Assembly: GCF_014529535.1 (NCBI RefSeq)
Contig: NW_023503608.1
Coordinates: forward strand, 4,774,001-4,838,000
DNA from: Bradysia coprophila
Taxonomy: Eukaryota; Arthropoda; Insecta; Diptera; Sciaridae
Direction of reading: 5' to 3'
Length of the DNA stretch: 64,000 nt
Below, in pieces: positions 1-12,480 of this stretch. Position numbers and translations under genes: made by a program. Every line of letters starts with the position of its first letter. Within the stretch, counting starts at the first letter, position 1. The notes beneath the pieces are model-generated. The model was not told the origin of the DNA. It saw nothing but the letters and a program-made list of their open reading frames with translations, and searched no databases.

Positions 1-1560
1 TTTTCTTTAATATTTTTAACGACCGAGTTGTTCGTTTGTGTTGAAGGCGGTTAAAGGAATGTGAATATATTTTAAAGGGACGCATCACATATCTTTTGAC
101 GATGTGTCAACTTCAAAACACAAAAGTTTTTTGTTTTGTTTTGATGATGGAAAAAAATGTAAATAAAAAACAATCCGTTTCTTAATTCTATATTGTTTGG
201 ATGTGTATGACAGAGCTTAAAGGAAAGAAGGATTATGTGTAAAAGTCATTTTTTAAGGGTAATTTTCTAGAGTTCGTCGATAATATTTACCTTTTATTTT
301 TCAATTATTATCTCAGAAATTTGAGCCCATAACCTGTAGAAGTTTTTAGTCCTTTTCCATGTATAAGTAAGTATGATTCTAAAGTGATAAACATTGTGTC
401 TTTGCAAATGATGGTATGTTTTATGTCTTCTCATTTCAATTAGCAGTTTAAATCAATTTGTGATTTTTTATTCGAAGTTCGCAAATCTGTAAAAAGAAGT
501 TGAGGGGGCCTCAACATTAGTGAGTTCTCTTTGGGATTTCATTCATTATTTATATCATAAAATAATTATAGTTTCCTGGATGACATGATACTATATGAGT
601 CGAAGAAGATACCGAAGCAAGTCTTTTACTGTGAAAATCTGATGAGTATTGATATAGCATAAAAGTTTTAACAGCGATCAGCACTTTTGGGTTTTTCGAA
701 ACCACGGAATTTATATAAAAAAGTGGACGACGCATTGGTATTTCTATTATTATGAAACCACTTCCCATCTGCTTAGTCTGTTATCGATGCTATAAATAAT
801 TCAACAAACACACTGCACTTTGATGTAAACGTACAAAATTATTGCAATCCAATTCCAAATGTTTCAGATTCATTTCGATTCATTTAGATCTATTATATAA
901 ATATATAATGCGGGTGGCCGAAAGAATTTCTTTCCATATAAACTGTAAAAAACACTCAACGTTCCTCAACATTCAACAGCACATGTTCACTGTTGTATAA
1001 ACAGAAAAAAATGTGCATCGCAATTACTCCGGTGCACACTAATAGTTCTGAGGCTGTTTTAATTTGTACTTCATCTTGTCTCTTTGCATGTAAACAGACG
1101 AAGAGCAGGGTACACCACATTGTAGACCGACATATATATAAATATAAAGCTGTAGTTAGTTGGTGTGGTGTTTATATTTAAACGAATTAACGATATTTCA
1201 ATGATTTTAATGCGATTGGGAAACAAAGTTTGTTTTTTTATTTGCTTTTGCCTCATTTTTTCCAGTTTTCTTTTTATTATTTTTAATCGGAGGATGATAA
1301 ATGAATTGACTCGGTCTATCTCTTAGGAATGTGTAGACAGAAACAGACACAACCTTTTGTAGGTGAACATGAGCCCTATGATAAGATCATAAGGGATGTT
1401 CTCACACTGTTTGGTGTGGAGAGAAAGTTTTGTGACCTGAACTCATTTCAAACGACGTGAATAGGTAAATACTAACCTGATTATGAATCTGATTAAAAGT
1501 AGGTAACGATCAAAAATAGTCTTAATAAAGACTCCTAAAGTCTCTTAGACAGCAAAAACT
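1..1560. other. Gene-free AT-rich stretch
   Basis: I see no convincing coding sequence, RNA gene or structured repeat here. Short open frames are AT-rich and carry no recognisable motif. Confidence 0.5.
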
Positions 1561-1564
1561 AAAT

Positions 1565-2200
1565 GTGATGAAGTATAAGCTGTATAAGCAGGCAGTTTGC
1601 AGGTTTGTCTTTTGTTGTGTTAATCGTGTGAAGCACCGCTCTCTAGCTTTTCCCGACAATGTTAATTGCTACAGGACCAGGTACTCCCACTTGTTGAGGA
1701 AGCCGAAGGTTCAATCTGAATACGGAAGGCGATGTTTGCTCTTTTCTGGACCTTCGTTGTACAACTCACTGCCACTGTCGCTTAGAAACTTAAGACGCTA
1801 TGAAGAATTCTGCCGTTCGTTAAAGGATTTACTGCTGAAAGAGAGCCGTTAGTGCTCGTCACTGTTAATTGATCGGATAATTGTTTGACGTACATGCGCT
1901 TTTCCTGTTTATTTAATTTTTATGATTTTTACGTTGCATCGTCCCTCACTATTTCCCCCTTATTTGACGCAGTTAATGTTGTTTAAATTTTTTGAAGAAA
2001 GAATTTTTTTTTTTAGTTTTGTTTTTCGTAGCTTCTTTGAATCGTTAAAATTGCGAATTGAAGCTACGCAGGCTAATTTTTCCTTTTTTGACTTATTCTT
2101 TTTGTTAACGTTTGCTTTAATGTTTTTTTTATGTAATAATTAGAGAAAGGAAACTGTGACCTTTATATTTTTTTCTTGAAATAAATGGATAATAATAAAA
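1565..2200 (+). mobile_element. 3' fragment of a non-LTR retrotransposon (CR1/Jockey-like RT C-terminus)
   Basis: The frame 1565-1852 encodes 95 residues that match the extreme C-terminal tail of Jockey/CR1-type reverse transcriptases. It has an N-x-Y-x-TRYSHLL block, then YGRRCLLFSGPSLYNSLP, then a leucine/arginine-rich end (SLKDLLLKESR) before the stop at 1850-1852. In the family this corresponds to the 'YNTR ... G-x-x-L-WNSLP ... F-x-x-x-L-K' ending. No RT catalytic domain or endonuclease lies upstream, so the copy is 5'-truncated, as is usual for these elements. The T-rich stretch downstream to about 2200 ends near an AATAAA-like ATAAATGG and A-rich tract, and is probably the element's 3' UTR. 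A related but more damaged copy lies at 59.5-60.4 kb. The frame is intact only because the fragment is short; it is unlikely to be a host gene. Confidence 0.7.
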
Positions 2201-3560
2201 AGTACTAGACCTTATGATTTGGATAATACAGTGCTATATGTTGGCGAATCATAACAAATCGACGTAATTTTCCATGGAATGATTCTAAAATAAAACGAGA
2301 ATAAATTTTTGCATCCGTAACATTGTACGAGACGAAAAAAAGGTCTGTTTGCATTGGCAAACCTTTCAGCCAGAAATCAAGGAAACAACAATAATCGTAT
2401 TTTATTATGTGCAGCTTAGCTTTTTATTTACTAAATTGTGGTATATGTGGTTAAATGCAAATGCCGCGTAAATATTTATACTTAAAATACAAATTGCATT
2501 TAACATTGTAAGTAATGTAATACACTGGAACTGGATGTGTGTGTGTATTCAAATGAGAGAACTTCATTTTTTTATTATTATTTTTGAGCATTTATTCTGT
2601 TATTTATTTATCCCTTCTATAGTAATTTGAAATTTACATTTTGTACGGATAACGTTTCTGTCTGTACATCGTCCTGCATATAAATTTAAATACACAGCTT
2701 CGTAATACGGCTATTTGAAATAACTTTTTCAATTTCAAAGATAAAATATAATATTAGAAAATGTAAATAGCCAACAGGAAATAATATTTACATTATTTTC
2801 CATCCAGTACTGTTCTCTCATCCCTCCTCTGTGTGTGCGCTTGTAAATACCGTTTTCCCAGAGATTTCTATAAAAATATTATATTTGATATGTCTGCTAA
2901 AACAAGCGACCAGTATAAGTGTAAGTTGAAATAATATTTTGATTTCCAAACGAAATATATGTATAATACGTATACGGGATATAGCTTTAATGGCTTAGAG
3001 CTGTCACAAGCGATATCTTTGTTGAGATGGGTATGAGGACATCAAATTATTAATCGAGAAACAGAGCAGAAACATACTAACATGATAAGATATGAGATCA
3101 TAAATGGGAAGTTTTCGTTTTAAAATCAATATACGATATGGCATTGTTTGATCTAGCCGTCTGGGACGGGACGGGAACAGAATAAAATAATAATATAGTT
3201 GGTCTTTTCGAACAAATACAAAATTATAGCACGGTACCGTACCCGTAAACACCCATATATCGCCATAACTATAAGCATCTTACAAGCTCATAAAACGTTA
3301 CCGAGGTGTAACATAAAAAGTAGCTACGAAAATTACGGTTAGCAGAACGAGTCGGAGGTCAATGGGTAGAACAATAATTGGAAAACAATTAAGTACCTAA
3401 GGTTAGTGTAGTAACAGCAGTAAAATATAATAATTTTTAGCAACAATTTATTTAGCAAACGTAGTTGATTTGCACACGACAATTGTCGTAATACATAAGA
3501 GATATAAGTTTTGCGCACTCAATTGACAAAATTGTAGTACAATCATTTGCAGAAGCAAAA
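2201..3560. other. Gene-free AT-rich stretch
   Basis: Nothing recognisable apart from low-complexity A/T runs and a short TG run near 2536. Confidence 0.5.
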
Positions 3561-3564
3561 AAAA

Positions 3565-3845
3565 ACCTATTTACTAACTAGTTAGCAAAATAGCTATTTC
3601 CTAACTAGTGTTAAGATATCGCGACTTTGTCGCGTATTTCTGAAGTCGCTTTGGAAAATTTTTGTTCCTAACTGAGGATTTTTAAAACGATTTTTTTTAA
3701 CGAATTCCATTCCAGAACTCGGGTCCTGCACGAAACCTCTCATTCGCTAAGAAAAAATCTTTTTAGCATGCGTTAGGAAAATAACTATAGGAAACATTCG
3801 GAACAACATCTCCCTAACGTGTGTTAAGTGCTACGTTAAGAGGCA
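3565..3845 (-). repeat. Dispersed repeat shared with 35.3 kb
   Basis: Positions 3716-3789 match the reverse complement of 35291-35359. The shared core reads AAACCTCTCATT ... GCATGCGTTAGGAAAATAACT. The left flank also has a reiterated CTAACTAGT motif and a partial inverted relation (TAGCTATTTCCTAAC against GTTAGGAAAATAACTA). It is probably a relic of a SINE or MITE present in several copies. Confidence 0.5.
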
Positions 3846-5310
3846 TCGATATTTTGCTGAAAAGCGTACGTTTGGGCGTTATTTAAATACTTTATTTTAG
3901 TTTACTTTTGACGATATCTTTCCACCCGAATCCTTTTTCAAAAATATAAGACTGCAAAAGCGACCACGAATGTGTTAGCTTTCAACAGAAAATATATTTG
4001 GTTGGCAGTTTGACCAGCTCTGAGAATATTGAACATTTTATGAAAATTTTTGAAAGTGGTCCAGCCTCTGTCGGAGATATTTTTAGCGACGCTTTGTTTA
4101 CATGCCCAGATAGCGAATGTTTATCTTTAGATCTGTGGATAGAAGCTTAACCTAGCTTTACAATGATACCCAACTGGCCATTGTAATCACAGGTTTAGAA
4201 CCCTTTTTTTAGTACGAAATGAACACGAAAGCAAAATTTTAGTTTTACAAAAATACACGACTTATGTTGTTTTTGATGTCTGATCCTCTGGCCATCCATT
4301 GACCTAAATAAAAATATTCGCCATGTGCGAAATATCACCTTTTGAAGTTCATCGAAATTTCCGGCCTTCAGCTGAAACATTCTTTTTGTTATTTTCGAAG
4401 AACGATTTTTATTTAACGCTAACACATTCGTGGTCGTTATTGCCATCGTACATTTTGAAAAAGGACTACAATTTGAGCTAAGCATCGATTCCTCTTAATT
4501 CCAAGCCAGTCGTAATGTTTTATGAAACGAATATTTTTAATTAAATTAAGAAACGACCTAGCGAAAAGAAACTCCTTTATCCATCAACCTGACAACGATA
4601 AATTTTATTTTATAAATATAGGTTTACCGACATTAAAGGCTACTTTTTCAATTCTTTTTTCAATGCTAATAATCTCGTTCATCTTTTCGAAATAAAGTGC
4701 TCGGTAAACAGTTTGAAAAAAAAAACGCAGAACATTGATTTGATTGCATATTTTATAATGACATAAATGTATTCTCGTTCAAAAAGTTTGTTTTTTTTTT
4801 CCTTCAGTGCATTTCGAAATGAATGTTATACGTGTTTGGTTAGCACCGCGCGCCACAAAATACCTTTTAAACTGAAGGAGATAAATTTTTTCCGCCTTTT
4901 TTCTTTTCATTGTTTATTCTGTATTCATCATTCAAGTCAACCAGCAAACACATATAATAAAACATATAATAAAATCATTCATTAAATTCCACTCTTGCTA
5001 ACAATTGTACAAATTAATCACGTTGACTGTCGGAATCCTCTTTTCTGTTGTACATTCCGTTTGTTAGACGCTTTCTCGATAAGTATACGGACGAACGAAT
5101 GTAGAAAAAATACACAGAAAAGGTAAAGAGAAGAAAAAGTACCAGAGGAGAAGTGTTGCTGCTGGCAATTTGTATTGTTTGGACACGGCCAGAGGATAAT
5201 TGGCATATGAGGTAGCTATAATTGAAAATTGCATACAAAACATATCCTTTGACTTGAAACTAAACTTAAATTTTAAAGATCGAATAAATAATGAATTTCC
5301 GTTTATATCA
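3846..5310. other. Gene-free stretch
   Basis: No supported gene. The small open frames on both strands around 4195-5240 lack homology-like features and overlap low-complexity sequence. Confidence 0.5.
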
Positions 5311-5314
5311 TTTT

Positions 5315-5551
5315 GAATATTTCGTCTTTTACTTGCTACCCGTGTTATGGTCTAGGTATATATTTTCTTTTGGTCTTAAACACATAGGGAACGTCACGTG
5401 AATCTGGAACGAAGCTGAACCACGCGTGGTGAAATCAAGTTTCTAACTCTCGAATAAGTGTTCTTGTTCCCTATGTGTCTATGTGTTTATGGCCAAAAGA
5501 AAATATATTCCTAGACAATAACACGGGTAGCAAGTAAAAGACGAAATATTC
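5315..5551. mobile_element. Fold-back MITE, about 237 bp
   Basis: Two arms of roughly 80 bp are inverted copies of one another. The left arm begins GAATATTTCGTCTTTTACTT and the right arm ends AAGTAAAAGACGAAATATTC. Pairing continues through GCTACCCGTGTTAT and AATATATTTTCTTTTGG to CACATAGGGAAC. The loop is about 70 bp. There is no coding capacity, as expected for a non-autonomous DNA transposon remnant. Confidence 0.75.
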
Positions 5552-8500
5552 ATATCGCAACGTTATTGTTTGGGGTCTTAAAGGTTCAATTGATCACTCT
5601 AACCTGTACGAGAGTTTTCGTGTTGCGGGTAGTAGAAAGGACCATTTAAATATTGCGCACGCTATAAATTGGTAATTTTTGAGTTCCCCTCACCTATTGC
5701 ATGTTTTTCAAAACCGGCCTTCAAAACGTCCGAACGTATTTTGGTATTTATATTCAATAAGCGCTTAATTTATGAACACGCCTTATGAGTGAAGGTGGAT
5801 TTCTAATACAATTTAGTGGAGTGTGTTCGAAGGATTCAAAATTTCAAAGCCAAGTTAGAGGACAAGTGCGCCTGACTGTGACCTGATTAGTTTCAGTTTG
5901 CCATCTGATATATCGATTAAACAATCGAGCGATGGACTAAAGATACCAGATCTTGAGGAACTCAAATCGTATGTTTCTTTGTTCGTTTCAGCAGAATACT
6001 CTATACAGAGAAATTAAATTTAATTTACCGACAAAATGAACTGTGGCACTCAATCGATTTTTTTTTTCGAAGGATCAAGTCAGATATAGTGTAACGGTTT
6101 TTCTGAGATCTCTGAGGTTTCATCCCTCCAAACAATACACTTCTTTGGGTACCCTCTCAATTTTTTTTTACTTGACCACCCTGAATGTTCATACAAAAGT
6201 CATAAAAAAAATTTAAATATAAAAAACATTCTATATGGGGAAGGCTCAGCTCAGATATCGTGGACCGGTTTTTCAGTGTCTTCATTTTTTGAGTAGACCT
6301 TGGAAAAACTTTTTCTCACGGGTCACCGTGAAAATTTCCAACTATCTCACCTACTTAGTATACTCAGACTAAAATTATGACATTGTCATCCAATTATATT
6401 GACATACATACCGGAAATAAATCTTGATAAGACTCACCTCTTCCACCTATCCGTTTATGACTTCGTCTTTCCAGCCCAAAAGTATGACGAAGAATAATCA
6501 GAAAAGTTAGATTAATTAGTACAAAACGTGAAAACTACAATTTAAGAGTTCAATGGCCATACTAATTCTATCTAGACAGTATCCATTCCCATTAGTTTAT
6601 TTGTCTCGAAAATAAAACCAAAACATTTCAGTCAGTTAATCGTAGACATAAAATCAATTTTACAAAAATAATTCCGATCCGAATTTACAGCAATTAGTAA
6701 AATCCAAGTAATATGAAATTGATTAATGCCTTTATTACATATTTATATCGGCGTGACTCAACTTGAATATTATTGTATCGCTGTACTTGTTCATTTGTTC
6801 ATTTGTATACGCAATTTTCTATTTTCAACGTATTTCTTGTAAGAAAATGGGGAAATATTATTTTTCCAGAAATATATTCCAATGAAAATAAATTTGAGAA
6901 CAAAGCCACTCTAATGAGACACAAAACAGAAACCTAATTTTTTTTTCCTGAATGAAATATATTTGTTCACAGCGCAATAAATTTTAAACTTTTCTGTAAT
7001 CTTTTGAGTTGTACAATTTTTGTGCGTTAGGCAATGAATGTTGTTGGAATTTCGTTTAATTTTGATTTTAATTCTTTTTCTTTGGTAATCTAATAAAAAT
7101 ATACATTTTGAAAGTTATGGACATCTGAAACGATTATTGATGCTTATTACTATTAATCGGTTGTTGATTGCTCATTACCTGATTCGCAACTTTAATTTTC
7201 CTTGGGTTTATTCATAGCATTGCTCCCACCATTGACATAGAAAATATTTATTTCTTTAAGGCAGGTGTTATGCTTTCTTGGTGTGACCTAAAACACATCA
7301 CACAAGCGAATGGAATGCAAAACCGGCATTGAAAACTGTTTCAAAGCGGGAACTATAATAACTGGCACTTTTGAGTTGAGGAGCCTATCCACTAGATAGG
7401 GGCGTACGACTTTAGCGTGATCTGTAAGAACACGAAGTCGTTTATTCATACCATATTAAAAATTAAAAGTGAAGTCAAAAGTAATACTTATAAAGGGAGA
7501 GCACGTGCAGGAAGGTCTAATCTAAATCTAATTACACGTAAGAGAACCCCTATATACTTTACTGTGAGACATAATCAAGAAGACACAACATAAAGGTGCG
7601 CTTGGACCGACGTTCGAGTGACAAAAGTCGATTTGTGGAGCCGTTGCACTATGCACAATATCTCAGATGAACACTGACCATAGAAGGATTGTTAGAGCAG
7701 AGTAACGTCACCTACTAGTGGGAATCAAACTCAAAGCAATATTTGGGCCTGAATAGAATAATTAATATTACCGAAATTGGGCCAAGGATTATGCTGTATG
7801 GACCTGTTTATACGTTACACCACAAAGTAGTTTCTTGTACAGCATCCTCCAGTTAAAATTAATTTTCAAATTCAATTTCACTTCATTGGGTAATTTTACG
7901 TTTTTTCATGTCATGAATTGAGGTCAGGTCAAATTAAATTTCTCTTTCAGGTAAATCTGACCTGACCTGTCGTAAGTTTTATTTATGATCTATGGCAAAA
8001 CTTTAAATAAAATCCCAAGTTTTATCCAACAGCTGAAATTTCTGGATACTGTTAGAGGAGCTGTACTTCTGCCCTGAAGAAAAAAGACGATTGAAAAGGG
8101 CATAAACGTGAGTTTAGTTATTAGTTCACCGTTTTTTCTCAAACTTTTTACAACGTCAGCAATTTTGGAAAATGTTTCTTCGTGGAGCACAAAACAATCT
8201 GAATGTATTCTAGATACACCAATAATAACGCTCACCTATCGAATTCAAGGCTTGAAGCTTGAATGCCTTCTAGACTTTATAATTTTATGGTGGTGAGATC
8301 TCATCTCCTTTTGATCATTTTGATGACATTTTCATTGGACATTTGAAAGACGAAATTTCGTTTACAATTTTACGTTTTATTTTACTTTTCACTTTCACTA
8401 TGTTTGTCTAGACTGAAATAAAATTCATATTTTTACTATAAGATCACAGATAGGACACAAACTAAAAAAAAAAATCAACCAAAAACATGAAGGGTCGTGA

Positions 8501-8597
8501 CCCATTTTACAACATTTAATTTTATATCTTTTTTGCCTCTTCAACTCTAGGTTTACAAGTTTTCTCTTGTGTTTTCTCTTGATTTGTGTATATCGAA
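5552..8597. other. Gene-free stretch with weak direct repeat and a short hairpin
   Basis: An imperfect direct repeat relates about 6076-6125 to about 6248-6300 (TCAGATAT-x-GTG-x-A-x-CGGTTTTTC). A short inverted repeat lies at 7921-7970 (AGGTCAGGTCAAA with GACCTGACCT). The open frame 7990-8235 on the minus strand looks weakly protein-like but has no family signature I can name. Confidence 0.4.
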
Positions 8598-9362
8598 CTA
8601 AATTCTAAAATTCCTTTTACCTGCACGATTCAGTAACTGTTGTAAATTTCGCACATACTCATGAAACCGTACTTTAGCAAATTTATTGTCCAATTCATCT
8701 ACTTCGCCACTAAATTTATTGATGCTGTTATTGTTGCGAAACGTTAGCAGCTTATCCATTCCCTCACGTGTAAATACCGTTTTTATCGAGTGTCCTGTAC
8801 GTTCGATGGTTGTTTCGATTTCACATAGAAGGTTTTTGGCTAATATAAAAAGGAGCTGAATTTCGATTGTTACCTCATTTCCTTCGTTATGCAAAATGTC
8901 GTATTTCTTTTGCGTGAAGACCAGATGTTGAAATGCCCCAACATATATCTGGACCTCTTCGTGTCGCTTCTGTAGGTCAACCCTATTCGTCGTTGGGTCA
9001 AGTTGATGTAGGAATGTGTACGTGGCATTGTGTTTGAACCAATCGCCAATGTCTGACGTGTCAATTGCATGCATTTGGTCGTCCTGCAGTCGGTTGATGA
9101 AATTTGGCAACGAGTCTCTCAATTTCGGCAGGTTTGGATCCCTTCGTCGTATGCCGGATTCAATTTTTGTCCCTATATTGCCACATGGATTTATCCAATA
9201 CGTTGCGATTGCAGATTCGTTTTCTTCAAATAATGTCCACGAATAATGATGAACTTGCTGATTTTGTGGAATATCATTGACAAAACTAACAAAAATTACT
9301 ACGCACACGAATATGTTATAAACCAGCTTTAAGCCACCGCAGTTGCAATCCATGTTATCCAT
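8598..9362 (-). CDS. Orphan secreted helical protein, possible cytokine-like
   Basis: This is a single intact 254-codon frame, unusually long for this gene-poor stretch. A hydrophobic segment near residues 11-29 (LKLVYNIFVCVVIFVSFV) fits a signal peptide or signal anchor. An alternative start at Met4 would bring it closer to the N-terminus. The rest is polar with few cysteines: a NPCG motif near residue 58, an amphipathic block near 128-160, a hydrophobic helix containing LLFILAKNLLCEIE near 171-184, and a basic C-terminus. That pattern suggests a small secreted helical bundle. It resembles in outline the fast-evolving insect Unpaired (JAK/STAT ligand) family, but I cannot demonstrate that match from memory. 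No intron is needed. It could also be a lineage-specific secreted protein. The coding call is moderately sure; the function is not. Confidence 0.6.
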   Translation of the reverse strand: MDNMDCNCGGLKLVYNIFVCVVIFVSFVNDIPQNQQVHHYSWTLFEENESAIATYWINPCGNIGTKIESGIRRRDPNLPKLRDSLPNFINRLQDDQMHAIDTSDIGDWFKHNATYTFLHQLDPTTNRVDLQKRHEEVQIYVGAFQHLVFTQKKYDILHNEGNEVTIEIQLLFILAKNLLCEIETTIERTGHSIKTVFTREGMDKLLTFRNNNSINKFSGEVDELDNKFAKVRFHEYVRNLQQLLNRAGKRNFRI

Positions 9363-10785
9363 AATTTCTCAACCGAGTTTATGATCTGTCACATTCTGTC
9401 TCGAAAGACTATTACTTATATTACGATGGTAGTGTTTGTTCACACATTCGGTGCAAATAGCCGATTCTTTGCTGTTTAAACATTTAAGAAAAATTATTGG
9501 GTTTGTACTCCATCAGTCTCGTTTCTAAAGTAATTAATCAGCAATTAGTAACAATTAGGGAGACAATTGTTTGACGAGCCGTATGCGCGTTTTGACCCGA
9601 AACACAAAAAGGAAATGTTCATGGAATAGGTTTGTTCCAAGGCCATACGAATGTTAAATTTGATACATATAGACATAACCGCATGATGAATGAACATTTG
9701 TATATGTTTTCGTATTGTTCGTGTTGCCAAAACTCGGGTTTACAATTATTTGAAACAAGACTGTAGAGCTACGGTTTTCATTGTTTCATTTATAGAGGTC
9801 ATCTGTTATCGACAGCTATGTCAACAACAAATAATAAGCTAATGAGGTACTTCATAGCAAGTTCAACGTTAAATCTAATGAAGTACAAGATTCTGTGAAT
9901 CAATTGAAAACACGTCGTTGAAGCGAAGAAACAGATTTGATAATTTAACTTGTGATGATTGTCTACTGTGAATAGGTTAATTTCTCTATTCCTTGAAATC
10001 GACACCGTCAGTAAATTTTCACTTTTTGTTGTTGTTAATTTTTCTTAAAATGATGCTTGGCATACCACAATAACATTACTAGCATGAATAAATTGTCAAG
10101 TCTATTACTTCTTTTGATCCAATCAGATTGATATAAAAACATTCGAATCATCACAATGCAATTAATAGTCAATATTATGGGTTATGATATCTAAATTTAT
10201 TGAATTTGTTTATTCAAATACTTTGCATAGTTATTTTAACCATGTGAATAATAATAGGACACACCCATTAAATTTGTGATTATTAATTTAGCAAATATTC
10301 ATATTTCTCTGTTCTTCTTTGTTCGGTTTATGCTTGAGTCGTTTTCATTATTTTAGAGAAGTTTGGATCTCACGCTCAATTGCATAAAATCATTTCTAAA
10401 CAGAATAGTTGGCATATAAAACTATTTTCTTAAAATAGAAGACAATTCAACTGAGATGTTTTCTTTAGTCAGGTGCGAAAATCGATTGTAGATAAAATAA
10501 GTTTTGAATGAATTTGATCGAACATATGTGCGAATAGTACCACTGTGCAGTTAGATTTGCTGGAAGTTCCATCTTTTTGGGAAAGACCAGTAAATATATC
10601 AATGAACTGCTAATTTGTTTCGTTAACGTAATTGAAAACAGATGTAGTACGTTCGCAGAAAAGTATTATAGTAAATGATGTAAAAGAAAAACTACTTTCG
10701 TTCGAAATTTGATTAACGGGTAGAGTTGCCGTTCACCTTTTATTAACGGCAATCGTACATTATAAGCGATCAATAGGACATTCGA
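9363..10785. other. Gene-free AT-rich stretch
   Basis: It includes the 5' flank of the minus-strand orphan gene. No conserved promoter element could be called. No other gene or structured repeat was seen. Confidence 0.5.
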
Positions 10786-10787
10786 TA

Positions 10788-10900
10788 TTTTTAACGTTAC
10801 GCTTTGGCAACGGACCATCAGAGGATCATATGAATAAGGGTAACGGTAACGGTATGTATGTAATTGTTGCACAGGTGGGACACGAACCCACAATCTTCAC
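10788..10900 (-). mobile_element. SINE-like fragment with tRNA T-arm/B-box
   Basis: On the minus strand, 10891-10875 reads GTGGGTTCGTGTCCCAC. This is a perfect 5-bp T-stem with a TTC loop, as in a tRNA B-box. Position 10788-10814 (TTTTTAACGTTACGCTTTGG followed by CAACGGAC) recurs at 51254-51282. No good acceptor or anticodon stem can be folded around it, so it is a tRNA-derived SINE remnant rather than a tRNA gene. Confidence 0.45.
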
Positions 10901-11950
10901 CTTACCCTAACTATCTATCTGTTTGATGGACAATGTTTTACTAATTTTGTTTTATTATACCCTTGTGAAAGCTCATCGCCTATTGTCATCTGTCGATAAT
11001 AGATGGATAGATGATTACAATAACATTCCAGGAGTTATAAAGCTTTGACCTTTAAATTATGGAAATGCAAATTCGAATTCGAACTCAAGCCAATCTCGAG
11101 TCAGTCAACAGAACGTCCGAGCAGAAGGAGGAGAGGATTATATACACCTTAATACACGAACTACTATTCGATTTGCTCTCAACCCACCCACATGGATATT
11201 CAGGTGACTAATTATAAAAAAAGCTCGACTTTTACTTTCACACGTAATTTTGTGCTAATTCGAACTCTATTTGCTATAAATTTGTTTGATTTATTTTTTA
11301 TACGAAAAATTTCTTCGCCCATAGTGACGCTAATAGTTATTCATACGAAGTGAACGTCATCTCAAACATTCCCAATTATAAAACTTTGGTCATTTTCAAT
11401 CTTTATGAATTGTAGTTAGTCTGGCATTACGTAACCTTCGCTCATCTTGTGACTCTCCATCAGTATTTTTTTTTTAAACTAAGATAATAAACAGTTCAAA
11501 CCCTTTTTACAGCTTGCAAATGTTTAAAATGACCACGAAAACGACTACGAAATAAAGTGGTAAGGTTTTAAAGAATGCAATTATAATTATCTGTTACTTC
11601 CATTGATCTAAGTGTTATCGACATCGACAGATTCAAATTCAAATTTATGAATTAAATAAGAACAAAAAGAAAACCTTATATTATTGCGAAAGATGGAAAT
11701 AATACTATAGATTACATTGGATTGAGCGAAAATAATCCATTACGCAAGCTAACAATTTTGTGATAAAAGCAAATTCAAAAGTGTAGTTTTTGAGCAGAAT
11801 AAGCTTCGGTGACAGTTTTTTTAACGAGTTAAGAAGAACTTGGCAATGGGATCATTCTGAAAATGTTTGTAAAATATAAAATATTTCATCCAACCCTTTA
11901 TGATCTTTACCGAAAGTGCCCATAACTCTGGCAGCGTTCGTGCGTTGTAC
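10901..11950. other. Gene-free AT-rich stretch
   Basis: No supported feature seen. Confidence 0.5.
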
Positions 11951-12480
11951 TAGATTAGATTAGATTAGATGGGAGGGTGTAAGCCCAGCACCTAAGCCTC
12001 AGATGGGCCTGTTGTGCTATTGTACAAGTCTCTTGATCATATGGACTGTGATTTTACATCATATCTCTCCCGACTTAGATTGTTCACAAATCGACCGTGT
12101 GTTAACGTCCCATACGTTGTGAATTCTCCAAGCCGTGGGTGGTATGCGAATACCACAACCATCACTAATTGACCTGTACATTTTCCCAAAGATGGCGCTA
12201 TCAACATTGTCATGTTGTAGCTCTTTCTACTATTGACATTATGTCGATATGGTTTCTTTTATGGAGAAAGCGAATGTTGGGTTTTTTGATATTTCCGACT
12301 TTGTTACGGTTACGGCTATTAGTTTTAGGTAATAGCAAGTGTCTAATCACCATAGGCCATGAGTTGCCTCTTCGTATAAATCGCCATGCCACCATGTGAC
12401 TGAACTCGTTCTGGCGTTGCAGGTTGTAGCGTCTGAATGATTCGTATTTCGTCATATCCCTTGACATCCATACAACGTAT
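11951..12480 (-). mobile_element. Probable 3' end of a non-LTR element or SINE with (ATCTA)n tail
   Basis: Positions 11951-11970 are four tandem TAGAT units (ATCTA on the minus strand). They abut a GC-richer segment that differs in composition from the surrounding AT-rich DNA (CCCAGCACCTAAGCCTCAG). Short tandem tails of this kind mark the 3' end of several non-LTR retrotransposons and their SINEs, here on the minus strand. The frame 12210-12467 on the minus strand may be inside the element, but I see no RT or endonuclease motif. The 5' limit is arbitrary. Confidence 0.4.
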
